DNA of 64,000 nt from Arthrobacter sp. Soil736 (GCF_001428005.1 NZ_LMSB01000056.1:8494-72493), one strand, 5' to 3'. Positions 44,629-54,104 are shown, counted from the first letter of the stretch. Numbers and translations: made by a program. The notes: generated by a model from the letters alone, not told the origin.

Positions 44629-44959
44629 CGTGATGCTCACCGGCAGGACGGAGGAGCTGGACGAGGTGACTGCTTTCAACTCCGAGGTCGACGATTACAT
44701 CACCAAACCGTTCCGCCCCCGGGAGTTGCGGGCCCGAATAGCCACGATGATGCGCCGGCCCAGGCAAGAGGCCACGGGAGCGCGGGGATTTCTACCGTGA
44801 CGACGCCTATGTCAGTGAAGCCGATGAGCGCGCCGTGGAGGTGCACATCGGCAATCTCTGCCGGAAGCTCGGGGATGATCCGGACCGCCCCCGCTATTTG
44901 CAGACGATTCGCGGAGTAGGTTACCGGCTCGGGCAGGGCACCCCTGAAGGGCCAGCGTA
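44629..44959 (+). pseudogene. Degraded OmpR-family response regulator
   Basis: Reads NAYVVMLTGRTEELDEVTAF and VDDYITKPFRPRELRARIAT (the end of a receiver domain, with the conserved Lys-Pro), and then, in the same stretch, RAVEVHIGNLCRKLGDDPDR and YLQTIRGVGYRLGQ (the end of a winged-helix effector domain). The first half of the receiver, with the phosphorylated Asp, and the start of the effector domain are missing. It lies directly after the IS481 scar. Confidence 0.75.
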
Positions 44960-44984
44960 ACGGCGGACTGCGGTCATGCGGTGG

Positions 44985-45449
44985 CTACTGGCGGTTCTTG
45001 AGGATGTAGCGGAGATTCAGTTCGTTCACCGTCGCCCTTCCGGAGTCTGCCACCACGGGCAGGAGCGCCTGTCCGCTGTGTAGGTCGCCTGCCTGGATGA
45101 GGCTCTGCAGCTTCCCGGCGATGCCCGCCAGGCGCTTCCCTCCGACCATGGCGGAAGAGATCTTCAGGCTGATGACAGCATCCAGCGCCGCCGCGCGGTC
45201 CTGGCCCTCTAGTGCAGTGGTCAGACGATGTTGCCGCTGTTCCCACAGGGCGGCGTAGTCACGGGCAAACCGGTGTGCGACGTCCGGGCTTTGCAGTTGC
45301 TCCGCCAGTTCCTCAAGGACTGCCGGATCGATGAGGGCCTGCCGGTCGCCGTCGTTTCGGAGGACCGTCGCCGGGTCTGCTCTGGAGAGCGTCTGCGACG
45401 GGACGCAGCCAGCGGATCCTTCGCGAGGGCTGGGGTCTGAAATGGCCAT
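44985..45449 (-). CDS. Hpt-like domain protein lacking the usual His
   Basis: A 154-residue helical protein. AALDAVISLKISSAMVGGKR followed by LAGIAGKLQSLIQAGDLHSG resembles a histidine phosphotransfer domain, but the position of the phosphorylated His (usually H-x-LKG) is Ser in this reading. Its partner kinase or regulator may be the degraded genes nearby. TAGCCT at 45456-45461 is 6 nt before the ATG (leaderless pattern). It is probably a scaffold or a decaying remnant. Confidence 0.6.
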   Translation of the reverse strand: MAISDPSPREGSAGCVPSQTLSRADPATVLRNDGDRQALIDPAVLEELAEQLQSPDVAHRFARDYAALWEQRQHRLTTALEGQDRAAALDAVISLKISSAMVGGKRLAGIAGKLQSLIQAGDLHSGQALLPVVADSGRATVNELNLRYILKNRQ

Positions 45450-45913
45450 CTGTTAAGGCTACTTTCGGAATTCGGGGAACCGCCCGACTCCCGCGGATCC
45501 TGCGGAAACCTTGTGGCTATCCTTGTGCGGCGGTGGCTATTCTGCACGTCGTGTTCCTGCGACGGACGGTGGCGCTTATGGCCCTGGGGACTGAAACCGC
45601 AAATCAAGCCACAAACGAATTACCCCGGAAACTCGCACTTGCCGACGCCTTGCGAATAGCAGGCTTCGGGTCTAGAACGTAGTCATAGAACAACGTTGAC
45701 GAACATGCAGGAAATGACCGGCATATTCGCCCGGAAAGGACCCGTGATTTCGAGTCGCTGGACCTTGAGTTTCCAGTCAGCTCGGTGCTGACATATCGGC
45801 GTCGGTTAGTGAAAATCGCCGCGATCCAGCGTCGACCTGTGCCCGGCGACAATGCCCGATCCCGGCCCGGCCCCGCCAAGTCGCCTGCAATCGCAAACAA
45901 TGGAAGGAAAGAA
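45450..45913. other. 464-bp region without a supported gene
   Basis: Frames here are short or shadow-like. It should hold the promoter of the sugar-binding protein gene; GGAAGGA lies just before its ATG at 45914. No operator or terminator was identified with confidence. Confidence 0.5.
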
Positions 45914-47137
45914 ATGTCGAAGCACATGAAGGTCCCGGCACGAGGCGTCGGAACCACCTTCATTGCAGCCCTCGCCATCACTGCACTCGCCGCCTGCACA
46001 AGCCCGAGCACATCGCCGACGCCAAGCGCCACGGGCTCCGGAGGAGCCGTACCGCAGATCTCAGCGGATGCGTTCACAGCCGACTTCTCGGCGATGAAAC
46101 AACTCACGTCTCTCGCCTCGCAGGGCAAGGGCATGATCGGCGTCCTATTGCCCGACACCACGACCTCCGCGCGGTACGTCACATTCGACGCCCCGTACCT
46201 AAAGAAGGCGTTCGAGGCGGCGGGACTCGACTCCACCCAGTTCAAGATCGACAACGCGCAGGGCAGCGCGAGCACGATGCAGACGCAGGCCGAGGCTGAC
46301 ATCACGGCCGGGGCATCCGTGCTGCTAGTCGACGCTCTCGACTCGGGTTCGGGCGCGGCCATCGAGGCCGCCGCTACCGCGCGCGGCGTGAAAGTGATCG
46401 ACTATGACCGGCTCGTCAAGGGAGGCGCGAAGGATCGCACCTACGTCAGCTTCGACAACGTCAAGGTCGGTAAGCTGATCGGCGAGGGCGAGGTCAGTTG
46501 CATCGCCGATTGGAAGGTCACCAAGCCGAACATCCTGATTATGGATGGCGACCCGACCGACAACAACGCGAAGCTGTTCGCCGAAGGCTATAAGGGCGTG
46601 CTCAAGCCGCACTTCGACAGTGGCGAGTACGTGAATGTAGGCGAGCCCGCGGGCACCTGGACACCGTCAGTAGCACAGACAACCTTCGCCCAGCAGTACA
46701 CCGCCCACCCGAACATCAATGCGGTCGTTACGCCAAACGACGACAACGCCAACGCGGTGATCGCGTACCTACAGAGCAAGGAGATCCCCGCCAAGACCTT
46801 CCCGACCACGGGCCAGGACGCCTCTCTGTCCGGCCTGCAGAACATCCTGAAGGGCTACCAGTGCGGAACGGTGTACAAGCCGATCTACTTTGAAGCCCAG
46901 GCCGCTGCAGCGGTGGCGCTCTACCTGCGGGCGGGCATGAGCGTTCCCTCTACCTTGGTTAACGGCAAGACGACGGACGACACCGCGAAAACCGACGTCG
47001 CATCGGTCCTGCTTACCCCGTTGTGGGTGACCACGAAAAACATGGCCGAGACTGTCGTCAAGGACGGCGCTGTAACGGTCCCCGCTCTGTGCATTTCGCA
47101 GCTGAAGGACGCGTGCACGGCGGCCGGCATCAAGTAG
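45914..47137 (+). CDS. Sugar ABC transporter substrate-binding lipoprotein (XylF-like)
   Basis: A 407-residue protein with a lipoprotein signal (lipobox LAACTS at about 27-32) and a type I periplasmic-binding fold: GMIGVLLPDTTTSARYVTFD, GASVLLVDALDSGSG, VKVIDYDRLVKGG and INAVVTPNDDNANAVIAYLQ. The pattern is that of D-xylose or related pentose binders (XylF/ChvE). The ATG at 45914 has GGAAGG upstream; the open frame from 45785 is not the start. First gene of an operon with the fused ATPase-permease. Confidence 0.9.
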   Translation: MSKHMKVPARGVGTTFIAALAITALAACTSPSTSPTPSATGSGGAVPQISADAFTADFSAMKQLTSLASQGKGMIGVLLPDTTTSARYVTFDAPYLKKAFEAAGLDSTQFKIDNAQGSASTMQTQAEADITAGASVLLVDALDSGSGAAIEAAATARGVKVIDYDRLVKGGAKDRTYVSFDNVKVGKLIGEGEVSCIADWKVTKPNILIMDGDPTDNNAKLFAEGYKGVLKPHFDSGEYVNVGEPAGTWTPSVAQTTFAQQYTAHPNINAVVTPNDDNANAVIAYLQSKEIPAKTFPTTGQDASLSGLQNILKGYQCGTVYKPIYFEAQAAAAVALYLRAGMSVPSTLVNGKTTDDTAKTDVASVLLTPLWVTTKNMAETVVKDGAVTVPALCISQLKDACTAAGIK

Positions 47138-47273
47138 GGCCGGCAGCAAGTAGTTCGAACAATGAACTAGTTGGACATCAAGTAGTTCGCAACCGTCGAC
47201 CCGGTCGTTTCCTGAAGTCGAATAGGGAATGACCGGGTCGACCCGACCCTCAGCGCTCACCAAAGGAACAGGC

Positions 47274-49406
47274 GTGACTCCTGAATCGCTACCGCAGCCG
47301 GAAACGTCGCCCCTCCCTGACGCCGGGCCACTGCTTCGACTGGTGGGGATCGACAAGAACTTCGGGCCGGTGCAGGCCCTGGTCGACATCACCCTCGAGG
47401 TGCCGGCCGGGAAGGTGACCGCACTGGCGGGCGACAACGGGGCGGGCAAATCGGTATTGATCAAATGCGTGGCCGGCATTCACACCCCCGACGACGGCCA
47501 GCTGTTCTGGGAAAGCAAGCCCGTGCGGTTGAACTCGCCGCACGAATCCGCAGCACTCGGCATCGAGACCGTGTACCAGGACCTGGCACTGTGCGACAAC
47601 CTCGACATCGTGCAGAACCTGTTCCTCGGCCGGGAGCGCCTACGCCATTTTCTCCTCGATGAAGAGAGCATGGAGATCACGGCTCGGGAAACGCTGGCGA
47701 GCCTGGCCGTGACCAGCGTGCGTTCCATCCGCCAGCCCGTTGCGTCCCTGTCCGGTGGGCAACGCCAATCGGTGTCGGTCGCGAAGTCGGTGCTGTGGAA
47801 CTCGAAGCTCGTCATAATGGACGAGCCGACGGCGGCGCTTGGCGTCGCCCAGACAGAGGTCGTCCTGAACCTGATTCGCCAGCTCGCGGACCGCGGCCTT
47901 GCCGTCGTCGTCGTCTCGCACAACATGAACGACGTGTTCCAGGTCGCAGACCGCATCGCCGTGCTCAGGCTGGGGCGGCTCGTGGACGTTCGGCCCATCA
48001 CGGAAATGGACCGGCAGATCGTGGTCGACCTGATGACCACAGGCATCTCTGATCGGACAAGGCCGGAACTCGCGCCGTCACCACCGTCGAAACACCCGAT
48101 TCCCGCTGCCAAGGGGCCGCTCCCCTCCGCCGCAGCTGCCTTCCAGGAGGAGCCCACGACCGCGGCTGCCGCGCGAAACGCCGCACTGGCGCTGAACCCC
48201 GACATCACCGCCACGTCGCTACCCGAGTACTTCCGCGCGGCGCTGGCGCGGGTTCGGGGCGGCGAGAGCGGAGTGTTGCCGGTGCTCGGTGGGCTGCTGC
48301 TGATCTCGGTACTGTTCCAATCGCTGAACTCGAACTTCCTGACCCCCGGCAACATGGTGAACCTGCTCATTCAAGGTTCCGTGTTCATGCTGCTGGCGAT
48401 GGGCCAGGTCTTCGTGCTCCTGCTCGGCGAGATCGACCTGTCAATCGGGTACGTCGGTGGCGTGGGCGGCGTCATCATGGCCGAACTCGTCCAGGAGTCG
48501 ACCGGCTGGCCGTGGTGGGCGGCGATCGCGGTTGGGCTGGTTACCTGCGCAGGGATCGGAGTTCTGCATGGAACGATCATCACCCGCCTCGGGCTGCCGT
48601 CATTTGTCGTGACCCTTGGCGGGCAGCTCGGCTGGCTCGGCGTGATGTTGATGATCCTCGGCAGCGGCGGCGTGGTGCCCGTCAACGACAATGTCATCAA
48701 CGCCATCGCCAGCGGCAACCTCAGCCCGGTCACCAGCTGGATCGTAATGCTCGTCGTCGCCGGTGTGTTCAGCGCCTGGACGTGGCTGCGAGACGCCCGT
48801 CGGCGAAACACGGGACTCGTCGCTCCACCGGCAAGCGTGAGCGCCCTGAAGATCGCCGCGGTGATTGCCGCCGGTGTGGCCGTCGTCTTGCTCTGCAACA
48901 CCAACCGCGGCACCCTGGTCGAAATCAGCGGCTTGCCGTGGGTGCTGCTCGTGGTGCTCGGAGTCCTCGCCGTCTGGACTTTGCTGCTCGGCCGCACGCG
49001 GTTTGGCCGCTACGTCTACGCTATTGGCGGCAACGCCGAGGCCGCACGGCGGGGCGGCGTGAACCTCGCGCGCATCCGGACAGTCGCCTTTATGCTCGCC
49101 TCCTTCACCGCCGGTATCGCCGGAATCGTGTACGCGTCCCGGCTCCGCTCGGTCTCCACTTCGTACGACGGCGGCACGCTGGTGCTCTACGCCGTAGCGG
49201 CGGCGGTGATCGGCGGCACGAGCCTGTTCGGAGGGCGAGGCAAGGTACTACACGGGGTCCTCGGCGGGCTGGTGATCGCGACCATCGACAACGGCATGGG
49301 CCTGCAGGGCTACAGCGCGCCGGCGAAGTACGTGGTCACCGCGCTGGTTCTCGTTGCGGCAGTGACGATCGACGCCGTCGCCCGCCGAGGGCGCGCCCGG
49401 ACGTAA
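47274..49406 (+). CDS. Fused sugar ABC transporter ATPase and permease (XylG-XylH type)
   Basis: About 710 residues from GTG 47274 (AAAGGAACAGGC upstream; ATG 47229 is an alternative). The N-terminal 240 residues are one ABC cassette: Walker A GDNGAGKSVLIK, signature LSGGQRQ, Walker B LVIMDEPTAALG and a switch His in VVVSHNMNDV. A Pro/Ala-rich linker of about 80 residues follows, then a BPD_transp_2 permease with ten or so helices and the block GEIDLSIGYVGGVGGVIMAE. In the usual pentose system XylG has two cassettes and XylH is separate, so a single-cassette fusion is notable. A dimer would have two cassettes. Confidence 0.88.
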   Translation: MTPESLPQPETSPLPDAGPLLRLVGIDKNFGPVQALVDITLEVPAGKVTALAGDNGAGKSVLIKCVAGIHTPDDGQLFWESKPVRLNSPHESAALGIETVYQDLALCDNLDIVQNLFLGRERLRHFLLDEESMEITARETLASLAVTSVRSIRQPVASLSGGQRQSVSVAKSVLWNSKLVIMDEPTAALGVAQTEVVLNLIRQLADRGLAVVVVSHNMNDVFQVADRIAVLRLGRLVDVRPITEMDRQIVVDLMTTGISDRTRPELAPSPPSKHPIPAAKGPLPSAAAAFQEEPTTAAAARNAALALNPDITATSLPEYFRAALARVRGGESGVLPVLGGLLLISVLFQSLNSNFLTPGNMVNLLIQGSVFMLLAMGQVFVLLLGEIDLSIGYVGGVGGVIMAELVQESTGWPWWAAIAVGLVTCAGIGVLHGTIITRLGLPSFVVTLGGQLGWLGVMLMILGSGGVVPVNDNVINAIASGNLSPVTSWIVMLVVAGVFSAWTWLRDARRRNTGLVAPPASVSALKIAAVIAAGVAVVLLCNTNRGTLVEISGLPWVLLVVLGVLAVWTLLLGRTRFGRYVYAIGGNAEAARRGGVNLARIRTVAFMLASFTAGIAGIVYASRLRSVSTSYDGGTLVLYAVAAAVIGGTSLFGGRGKVLHGVLGGLVIATIDNGMGLQGYSAPAKYVVTALVLVAAVTIDAVARRGRART

Positions 49407-49442
49407 AGCTAGCGTTCGTCACGGCCCCGATCGTTGGCGCCA

Positions 49443-50000
49443 CTAGTCCAAGGCAAGCGTGATGGTCACTCGGGTGCCGTTCCCTGGACCGGAGTCAATG
49501 GTGATGGTTCCGCCGGCTTCGTGCACGGCGATGATCATGAGGCGCACACCGAACCCGTGGTGCGCGCCGTGGAGGGACTGGACGTCGAAGCCGATGCCGT
49601 TGTCCGTGATGGTTAGTCGGATGCCATGGTAGACAGCCGCCAAACGGACCGTCAGCTGGGTGGCTTGGGAGTATTTGAACGCGTTGCTGAGAACTTCCTG
49701 CGCAGAGTGGTAGAGCAGCGAGGCGGCGGTTGCCGGTATTTCCATTCCGTGGTGCGGTGTCTCCCACCGGACGGAAGTTCCAATCTGGCGAAGCGGGGTC
49801 GTCAATCTGTCGATGCAGCCGGCGAGTCCGTGTGCGTAGAAGTCCGCCCGTTGCTGATCGGTGATGGTACGAACGGCGGTGACCTCGTCCAGAGTTGTTG
49901 CCTGACCCATGGCGTCCCTGCTTCCTTGCATCCCTTGTTGCTGTTGCGCCGACTGCCGCGTCGGCGTTCTGTTGGACTTAGAGTGCCCTGTCAGCATCAA
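49443..50000 (-). CDS. Orphan histidine-kinase ATPase domain (truncated)
   Basis: A 185-residue protein with a HATPase_c domain: N box AQEVLSNAFKYS, G1 DNGIGFD and G2 HGFGVRLMIIA. There is no sensor and no dimerisation/His-acceptor block, so it is an N-terminally shortened NarX/DegS-type kinase or a decayed remnant. Convergent with the ABC transporter gene. No response regulator is adjacent. Confidence 0.7.
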   Translation of the reverse strand: MMLTGHSKSNRTPTRQSAQQQQGMQGSRDAMGQATTLDEVTAVRTITDQQRADFYAHGLAGCIDRLTTPLRQIGTSVRWETPHHGMEIPATAASLLYHSAQEVLSNAFKYSQATQLTVRLAAVYHGIRLTITDNGIGFDVQSLHGAHHGFGVRLMIIAVHEAGGTITIDSGPGNGTRVTITLALD

Positions 50001-50102
50001 GGTCCCCGACTGTTATCCCCAGCGCGGGTGCATTTTTGCGGCAGGAATCGTCAAGCAGGCCGGAACGGGTACTCCTCTGAAGCCACCCTCAACCAGCGGG
50101 GC

Positions 50103-50885
50103 TCAATTACCGGCGAATTTGGGCTCGCGCTTTTCTTGGAATGCTCGGAAGCCCTCCGCGTAGTCTTCGCTCTTGCACAGTCTCGCCTGCTCGGCGTTCT
50201 CTTCTTTCATTGAGGTCCACAGGCCCAGGCGTTGGTCGCGGATGTGCGCCACGAGCTCCTTGCTGGCCTTGAACGCGCCCGTCGCGCCGGTCGCCACCTT
50301 CGCCACGATGGCGCGGGTGGAGTCCAGCAGTTCGTCTGCGGGGATGGCACGGCTGAACATACCCTTGGCCACTGCCTCGGCGCCCGTCATGAGCTCGGCC
50401 GTGTAGATCAGGTCCAGCGTCCGGTGCATGCCCAAGCGCTCGGTAAAGTACCAGTGCCCGCCCGAATCCAGCGTCGCCCCCAGCTTGGCGAACGGCGAGC
50501 CGAACTTCGCGTTCTCCGCCACGTACACCACGTCAGTGGCCAGCAGCAGTCCCAAACCCACGCCGAGGCAGGCTCCCTGAGCGGCGGCGAACGTCGGCGC
50601 CGGGAAGGCACTCATTTTCTGCAGCAGCGGCTGCACCAGCCCGCCCAGGTACGCCTCGGCGTCGTCGTTCTCCGGAGTCACGCCGGCGATGTCGCGGCCC
50701 GCGCAGAAGGCGCGCCCCTCTCCCCTCAGGAGCAGCGCCCGCACCTCACCGCGCGAGGCGGCGGCAGCGGCGTCGTCGTACGCCTGTGTTAAATCCCGGA
50801 GGGCCTGCTCGTCGAGGGAGTTGAGCTTGTGCGGGGCGTTGAGGACGACTTCGGCGATGCCGTTGGCGATGGAGAGGGAGATCAT
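50103..50885 (-). CDS. Enoyl-CoA hydratase/isomerase, phenylacetate pathway
   Basis: A 260-residue crotonase with RGEGRAFCAGRDI (first oxyanion half) and GACLGVGLGLLLATDVVYVA, FGSPFAKLGATLDSGGHW (second half). It likely acts as PaaF or PaaG in ring-opened or epoxide phenylacetyl-CoA processing, judged by its place at the end of the paaABCDE run. The exact step is not decided by sequence alone. Confidence 0.85.
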   Translation of the reverse strand: MISLSIANGIAEVVLNAPHKLNSLDEQALRDLTQAYDDAAAAASRGEVRALLLRGEGRAFCAGRDIAGVTPENDDAEAYLGGLVQPLLQKMSAFPAPTFAAAQGACLGVGLGLLLATDVVYVAENAKFGSPFAKLGATLDSGGHWYFTERLGMHRTLDLIYTAELMTGAEAVAKGMFSRAIPADELLDSTRAIVAKVATGATGAFKASKELVAHIRDQRLGLWTSMKEENAEQARLCKSEDYAEGFRAFQEKREPKFAGN

Positions 50886-50900
50886 TGGTTCCTTCTTTCG

Positions 50901-50967
50901 GGTTTCGACATGCTCGGTTTCGACAGGCTCAACGAGCGGGGGTTTCGACAGGCTCGACCGGCGGGGG
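50901..50967. repeat. Dispersed repeat cluster between the hydratase and paaE
   Basis: Three units with gtttcgacatgctcggtttc and gtttcgacaggctc, ending cgaccggcggg. A partial unit, ccctcaaccagcggg, lies at 50086-50100 on the other side of the hydratase gene. Confidence 0.75.
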
Positions 50968-50977
50968 TCGGCGGCTC

Positions 50978-52219
50978 CTAGACGTCGAAGTCGACTGTGA
51001 CTTCCTTGCTCGTCGGGTGGGACTGGCAGGTCAGGACGTAGCCCTTGTCCAGTTCATCCTGCTCCAGCGCGTAGTTTTCGTCCATGGTCACGGTGCCGGT
51101 GACCAACTTGGCGCGGCACGTGCCGCACACTCCCCCGGCGCATGCGAACGGCACGTCCGGGCGGACCCGCAGCGCCGCGTTGAGGATGGACTCCCGGGCG
51201 TGCGTGGGGCTGGTGACGTCGCCCTGCAGGCCGTCCAGCTTGAACGTGATCTTGAACGTCTCCTTGGACTCGTCCTCGATGACGGGCCGGCCGGCGTTGC
51301 CCTCGGGGCGGTCCGGCTTGCCGGAGGTGAACAGCTCGAAGCGGACATGCTCGGCCTTCACGCCGCGCTCGGCCAGGGTGTCCCGGCACAGCTGCACCAG
51401 TTCGAACGGCCCGCACAGGAACCACTCGTCGACGTCGTCCGCGTGGATGGCGGTGCCCAGCAGCGCCCGGAGCTTCTCGGCGTCGATCCTGCCGCTCAGC
51501 AGCGGCGCGATGCGCTGCTCGCGGGACAGCACGTGGTGCAGCGCCAGGCGCGACGGGTACCTGTCCTTCAGGTCCGCGAGCTCCTCCAGGAACATCACGT
51601 CCATGGCGGCCTTGTTGGCGTAGATGAGGTCGAACCGGGTGTCCGGGTTCGCGGCCAGCAGCGTGCGGGCGATCGCGATCACCGGCGTGATGCCCGAGCC
51701 CGCGGCGATCGCCACGAAGTTCCCTGCCCCGCTTGCGGCAACGTTTCCGGCCAGCTCCTCCGGGTTGTTCATGGAGTTCATGACGTTCTGGTCCACTGCC
51801 TGGCCGTCCCGGCCGTGCTTGGAGACGAACGCGCCCATGGGGCTCATGACGTCCAGGGTGTCCCCGGCCTTCAGCTCCGCGTTTGCCCACGTGGAGAACA
51901 GCCCGCCCAGGTCCTTCTTGATGGCCACCCGGATCTCGCTGGTGCCGTCCGCGAAGCTCCGCGGCTCGGCGCAGATGGAGTAGCTGCGGCGGATTTCCTT
52001 CGGCTCGCCGGTCTCATCCGGCAGCGTGGTGCGCAGGGCCACGTACTGGCCCGGCAGGTAGTCGAAGTGCCCGGCGAGCTCGGCCGGCACCGCGAAGGTC
52101 ACCTCGATGGCGTCCTCGGTGAGCCGGCGCACCTCCGCGACGGTGAGGCTGTGGAAAGACGGACGACGGCGGCCGGTGGCCTGCGCCGATTCGGCGGCTG
52201 TCTGGCGGACAACGGGCAT
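50978..52219 (-). CDS. paaE: Phenylacetyl-CoA epoxidase reductase subunit PaaE
   Basis: A 413-residue flavoprotein reductase. FAD region RRSYSICAEP (RxYS), NAD(P) region GSGITPVIAIARTLLA, and a C-terminal 2Fe-2S ferredoxin domain with CAGGVCGTCRAKLVTG and a final Cys in VLTCQSHP. It passes electrons from NADPH to the PaaAC di-iron oxygenase. Order paaE-D-C-B-A on the minus strand means paaA is transcribed first. Confidence 0.95.
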   Translation of the reverse strand: MPVVRQTAAESAQATGRRRPSFHSLTVAEVRRLTEDAIEVTFAVPAELAGHFDYLPGQYVALRTTLPDETGEPKEIRRSYSICAEPRSFADGTSEIRVAIKKDLGGLFSTWANAELKAGDTLDVMSPMGAFVSKHGRDGQAVDQNVMNSMNNPEELAGNVAASGAGNFVAIAAGSGITPVIAIARTLLAANPDTRFDLIYANKAAMDVMFLEELADLKDRYPSRLALHHVLSREQRIAPLLSGRIDAEKLRALLGTAIHADDVDEWFLCGPFELVQLCRDTLAERGVKAEHVRFELFTSGKPDRPEGNAGRPVIEDESKETFKITFKLDGLQGDVTSPTHARESILNAALRVRPDVPFACAGGVCGTCRAKLVTGTVTMDENYALEQDELDKGYVLTCQSHPTSKEVTVDFDV

Positions 52220-52234
52220 GGGAGCACCTGTTCC

Positions 52235-52786
52235 TTACAAAACTTTGAAGTAGTCGAACGGTTCCTTGCAGTCCTGGCACACGTACAGCGCCTTGCAGGA
52301 GGTGGAACCGAAGCGGGTGAGTTCCTTGGTGTTCAGCGACGAGCACTGCGGGCACTTCACGGCCAGGCTGAGCCGGACCGGGCCGGAGTGTCCCCCGGCG
52401 GCGGCCCTGCCGCTGGGCGGGGCGATGCCGTACTCCTGCAGCTTGGCCTTGCCCGCGTCCGTCATCCAGTCCGTGGTCCACGCCGGGGCCAGCACCAGCT
52501 CCACATGGACGCTGGGGTAGCCCTCCTTGTGGAAGGCGGCCTTGAGGTCGTCCCGGATGGCGTCCATCGCCGGGCAGCCCGAGTACGTGGGCGTGATGGT
52601 GACCTGCACAGCAGGCACCAGCCCGCCGTCGTCGAACAGCCGCACATTGCGGAGGATCCCCAGATCCTCGATGGTGAGCACGGGGATCTCCGGATCGCAG
52701 ACGGTGGCGGCGATGGCCCGCGCCTTCTGCTCGGCGCTGGCGTCCACGCTCCGCGTGCCCGATTCCTGGACGTACACGGCAGTCAC
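52235..52786 (-). CDS. paaD: Phenylacetyl-CoA epoxidase assembly protein PaaD
   Basis: A 183-residue protein with an N-terminal DUF59/MIP18-like domain (VCDPEIPVLTIEDLGILRNV) and a C-terminal zinc-ribbon with two Cys pairs (KCPQCSSLN and YVCQDCKEPFDYFKVL). It is thought to help mature the iron centre. Its GTG start overlaps the paaC stop. Confidence 0.93.
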   Translation of the reverse strand: MTAVYVQESGTRSVDASAEQKARAIAATVCDPEIPVLTIEDLGILRNVRLFDDGGLVPAVQVTITPTYSGCPAMDAIRDDLKAAFHKEGYPSVHVELVLAPAWTTDWMTDAGKAKLQEYGIAPPSGRAAAGGHSGPVRLSLAVKCPQCSSLNTKELTRFGSTSCKALYVCQDCKEPFDYFKVL

Positions 52787-53694
52787 CAGCTTGCTCCGGG
52801 ATGTTCCCGGGCCAGCACCTGCATCTCGGCGAGGATGTAGCCCAGGTGTTCGGAGTGCTTGCCGCGGCGTCCGCCGCCAGGCGCTACCGGCGTCTGCGGC
52901 ACCTCCAGCTCGGCTTCGGCCAGGACCTCGCCGGTAAGGCGGTCAAAGTCCGCCTTCAGGCTGGAAGGCTCGACGGCGGCACCGGCTCCAGCCAGGCGCG
53001 TGGTCAGCTCATCATCCACGAAGAGCTCGCCCACATACGGCCAGACCAGCTTCAGGCCGTGGGTCATCCTTGCTCGGGACTCTTTGGTGCCGAGGGCCAG
53101 GCGGAGGATCCACTGGGCGCTGTGGTCGCGGTGGTAGTCCACTTCCTTCACGGCCTTGGCGGCGATGGCGGCGAGCGTGGCGTCCGTGGACTGGGTCAGC
53201 CGGCGGTACAGCTCGAACTGGTAGTAGCTCACCACGAACTGCCGCGCGATGGTGACGGCGAAGTCACCGTTCGGCTGCTCGAACAGGTGGGCCGAGCGGA
53301 ACTCGTGCTCGCGGCGGAAGTAGGCGAGATCGTCCTCGCTCTTCTCCCACGCTCCCCCGGCGTACGTGAGGAAGGAGCGGGCATGGCCCAGCTGGTCCAG
53401 GGCGATGTTGCCCAGGGCCACGTCCTCCTCCAGCTCCGGGGCGCGGGAGATCCAGCGGCCCAGACGCTGGGCCAGGATGAGGGCGTCGTCGCCGAGGCGC
53501 AGGGCGTATTCGGCCACGTCCTCGGAGGGCTTCACCAGGCCGGTGCGGACCTCGAGGGCGATGTCCTCCGGGCGGAGCGCGTTGCCGGGCGTGATGCGGG
53601 TGGCGCTGGCGGACGAGTCGCCGCTGCCGGCGACGCCAACCGAGATGTCGCCGTGGCCGGTGGTTTCTGCGGTGTGCGTTTCGGGAGTGGTCAC
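52783..53694 (-). CDS. paaC: Phenylacetyl-CoA epoxidase structural subunit PaaC
   Basis: A 303-residue ferritin-like protein (LGDDALILAQRLGRWISRAP, IALDQLGHARSFLTYAG, VKEVDYHRDHSAQWILRLAL). It pairs with PaaA as the non-catalytic subunit. The frame extends upstream, but GTG 53694 is chosen because it overlaps the paaB stop (GTGA) and homology starts there. The first 40 residues are a low-complexity Thr/Gly/Ser extension. Confidence 0.92.
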   Translation of the reverse strand: MTTPETHTAETTGHGDISVGVAGSGDSSASATRITPGNALRPEDIALEVRTGLVKPSEDVAEYALRLGDDALILAQRLGRWISRAPELEEDVALGNIALDQLGHARSFLTYAGGAWEKSEDDLAYFRREHEFRSAHLFEQPNGDFAVTIARQFVVSYYQFELYRRLTQSTDATLAAIAAKAVKEVDYHRDHSAQWILRLALGTKESRARMTHGLKLVWPYVGELFVDDELTTRLAGAGAAVEPSSLKADFDRLTGEVLAEAELEVPQTPVAPGGGRRGKHSEHLGYILAEMQVLAREHPGASW

Positions 53695-54104
53695 AGGTGC
53701 TTCACCCCTTCGCTCTTGGTGTAGTACGTGGCGTGCCGGTAGTCCTTGCCCTGCGGGGACTCGAAGAACGAACCCTTCGCGTCCGGATCGCTGGCGGCGA
53801 TGGCGTCGGCCGGGACCACCCAGATGGACACGCCCTCGTTGCGGCGGGTGTACAGGTCGCGGGCGTTGCGCAGGGCCATGGCGGCATCCGGCGCGTGCAG
53901 TGAGCCGGCGTGGACGTGCGAGAGGCCGCGGCTGGACCGGACAAAGACCTCCCAGAGCGGCCAAACGCTGGTTGTTGATTCCTGGGGGGCCCCGACGACA
54001 GGGGTCCCCGGCCGTGGGCCCACAGCCGCAGGGTTCCCTGGACGAGCTTGCGAGTCTAGGGGGCGGCTGGGGACTTGCGAGGTTGGGGTGTCGTTGGGGA
54101 TCAT
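53691..54104 (-). CDS. paaB: Phenylacetyl-CoA epoxidase subunit PaaB
   Basis: A 137-residue protein, longer than the usual 95 or so because of a 40-residue Pro-rich N-terminal extension. The core has WPLWEVFVRSSRGLSHVHAG, SLHAPDAAMALRNARDLYTR and KDYRHATYYTKSEGVKHL. PaaB links PaaAC units. Overlaps both neighbours by 4 bp. Confidence 0.93.
   Translation of the reverse strand: MIPNDTPTSQVPSRPLDSQARPGNPAAVGPRPGTPVVGAPQESTTSVWPLWEVFVRSSRGLSHVHAGSLHAPDAAMALRNARDLYTRRNEGVSIWVVPADAIAASDPDAKGSFFESPQGKDYRHATYYTKSEGVKHL

Noticed and set aside
45604..46362. 252-codon minus-strand frame before and over the sugar-binding protein gene
   Set aside because: It is mostly antisense to the lipoprotein gene, which has a lipobox and a typical binding-protein fold.
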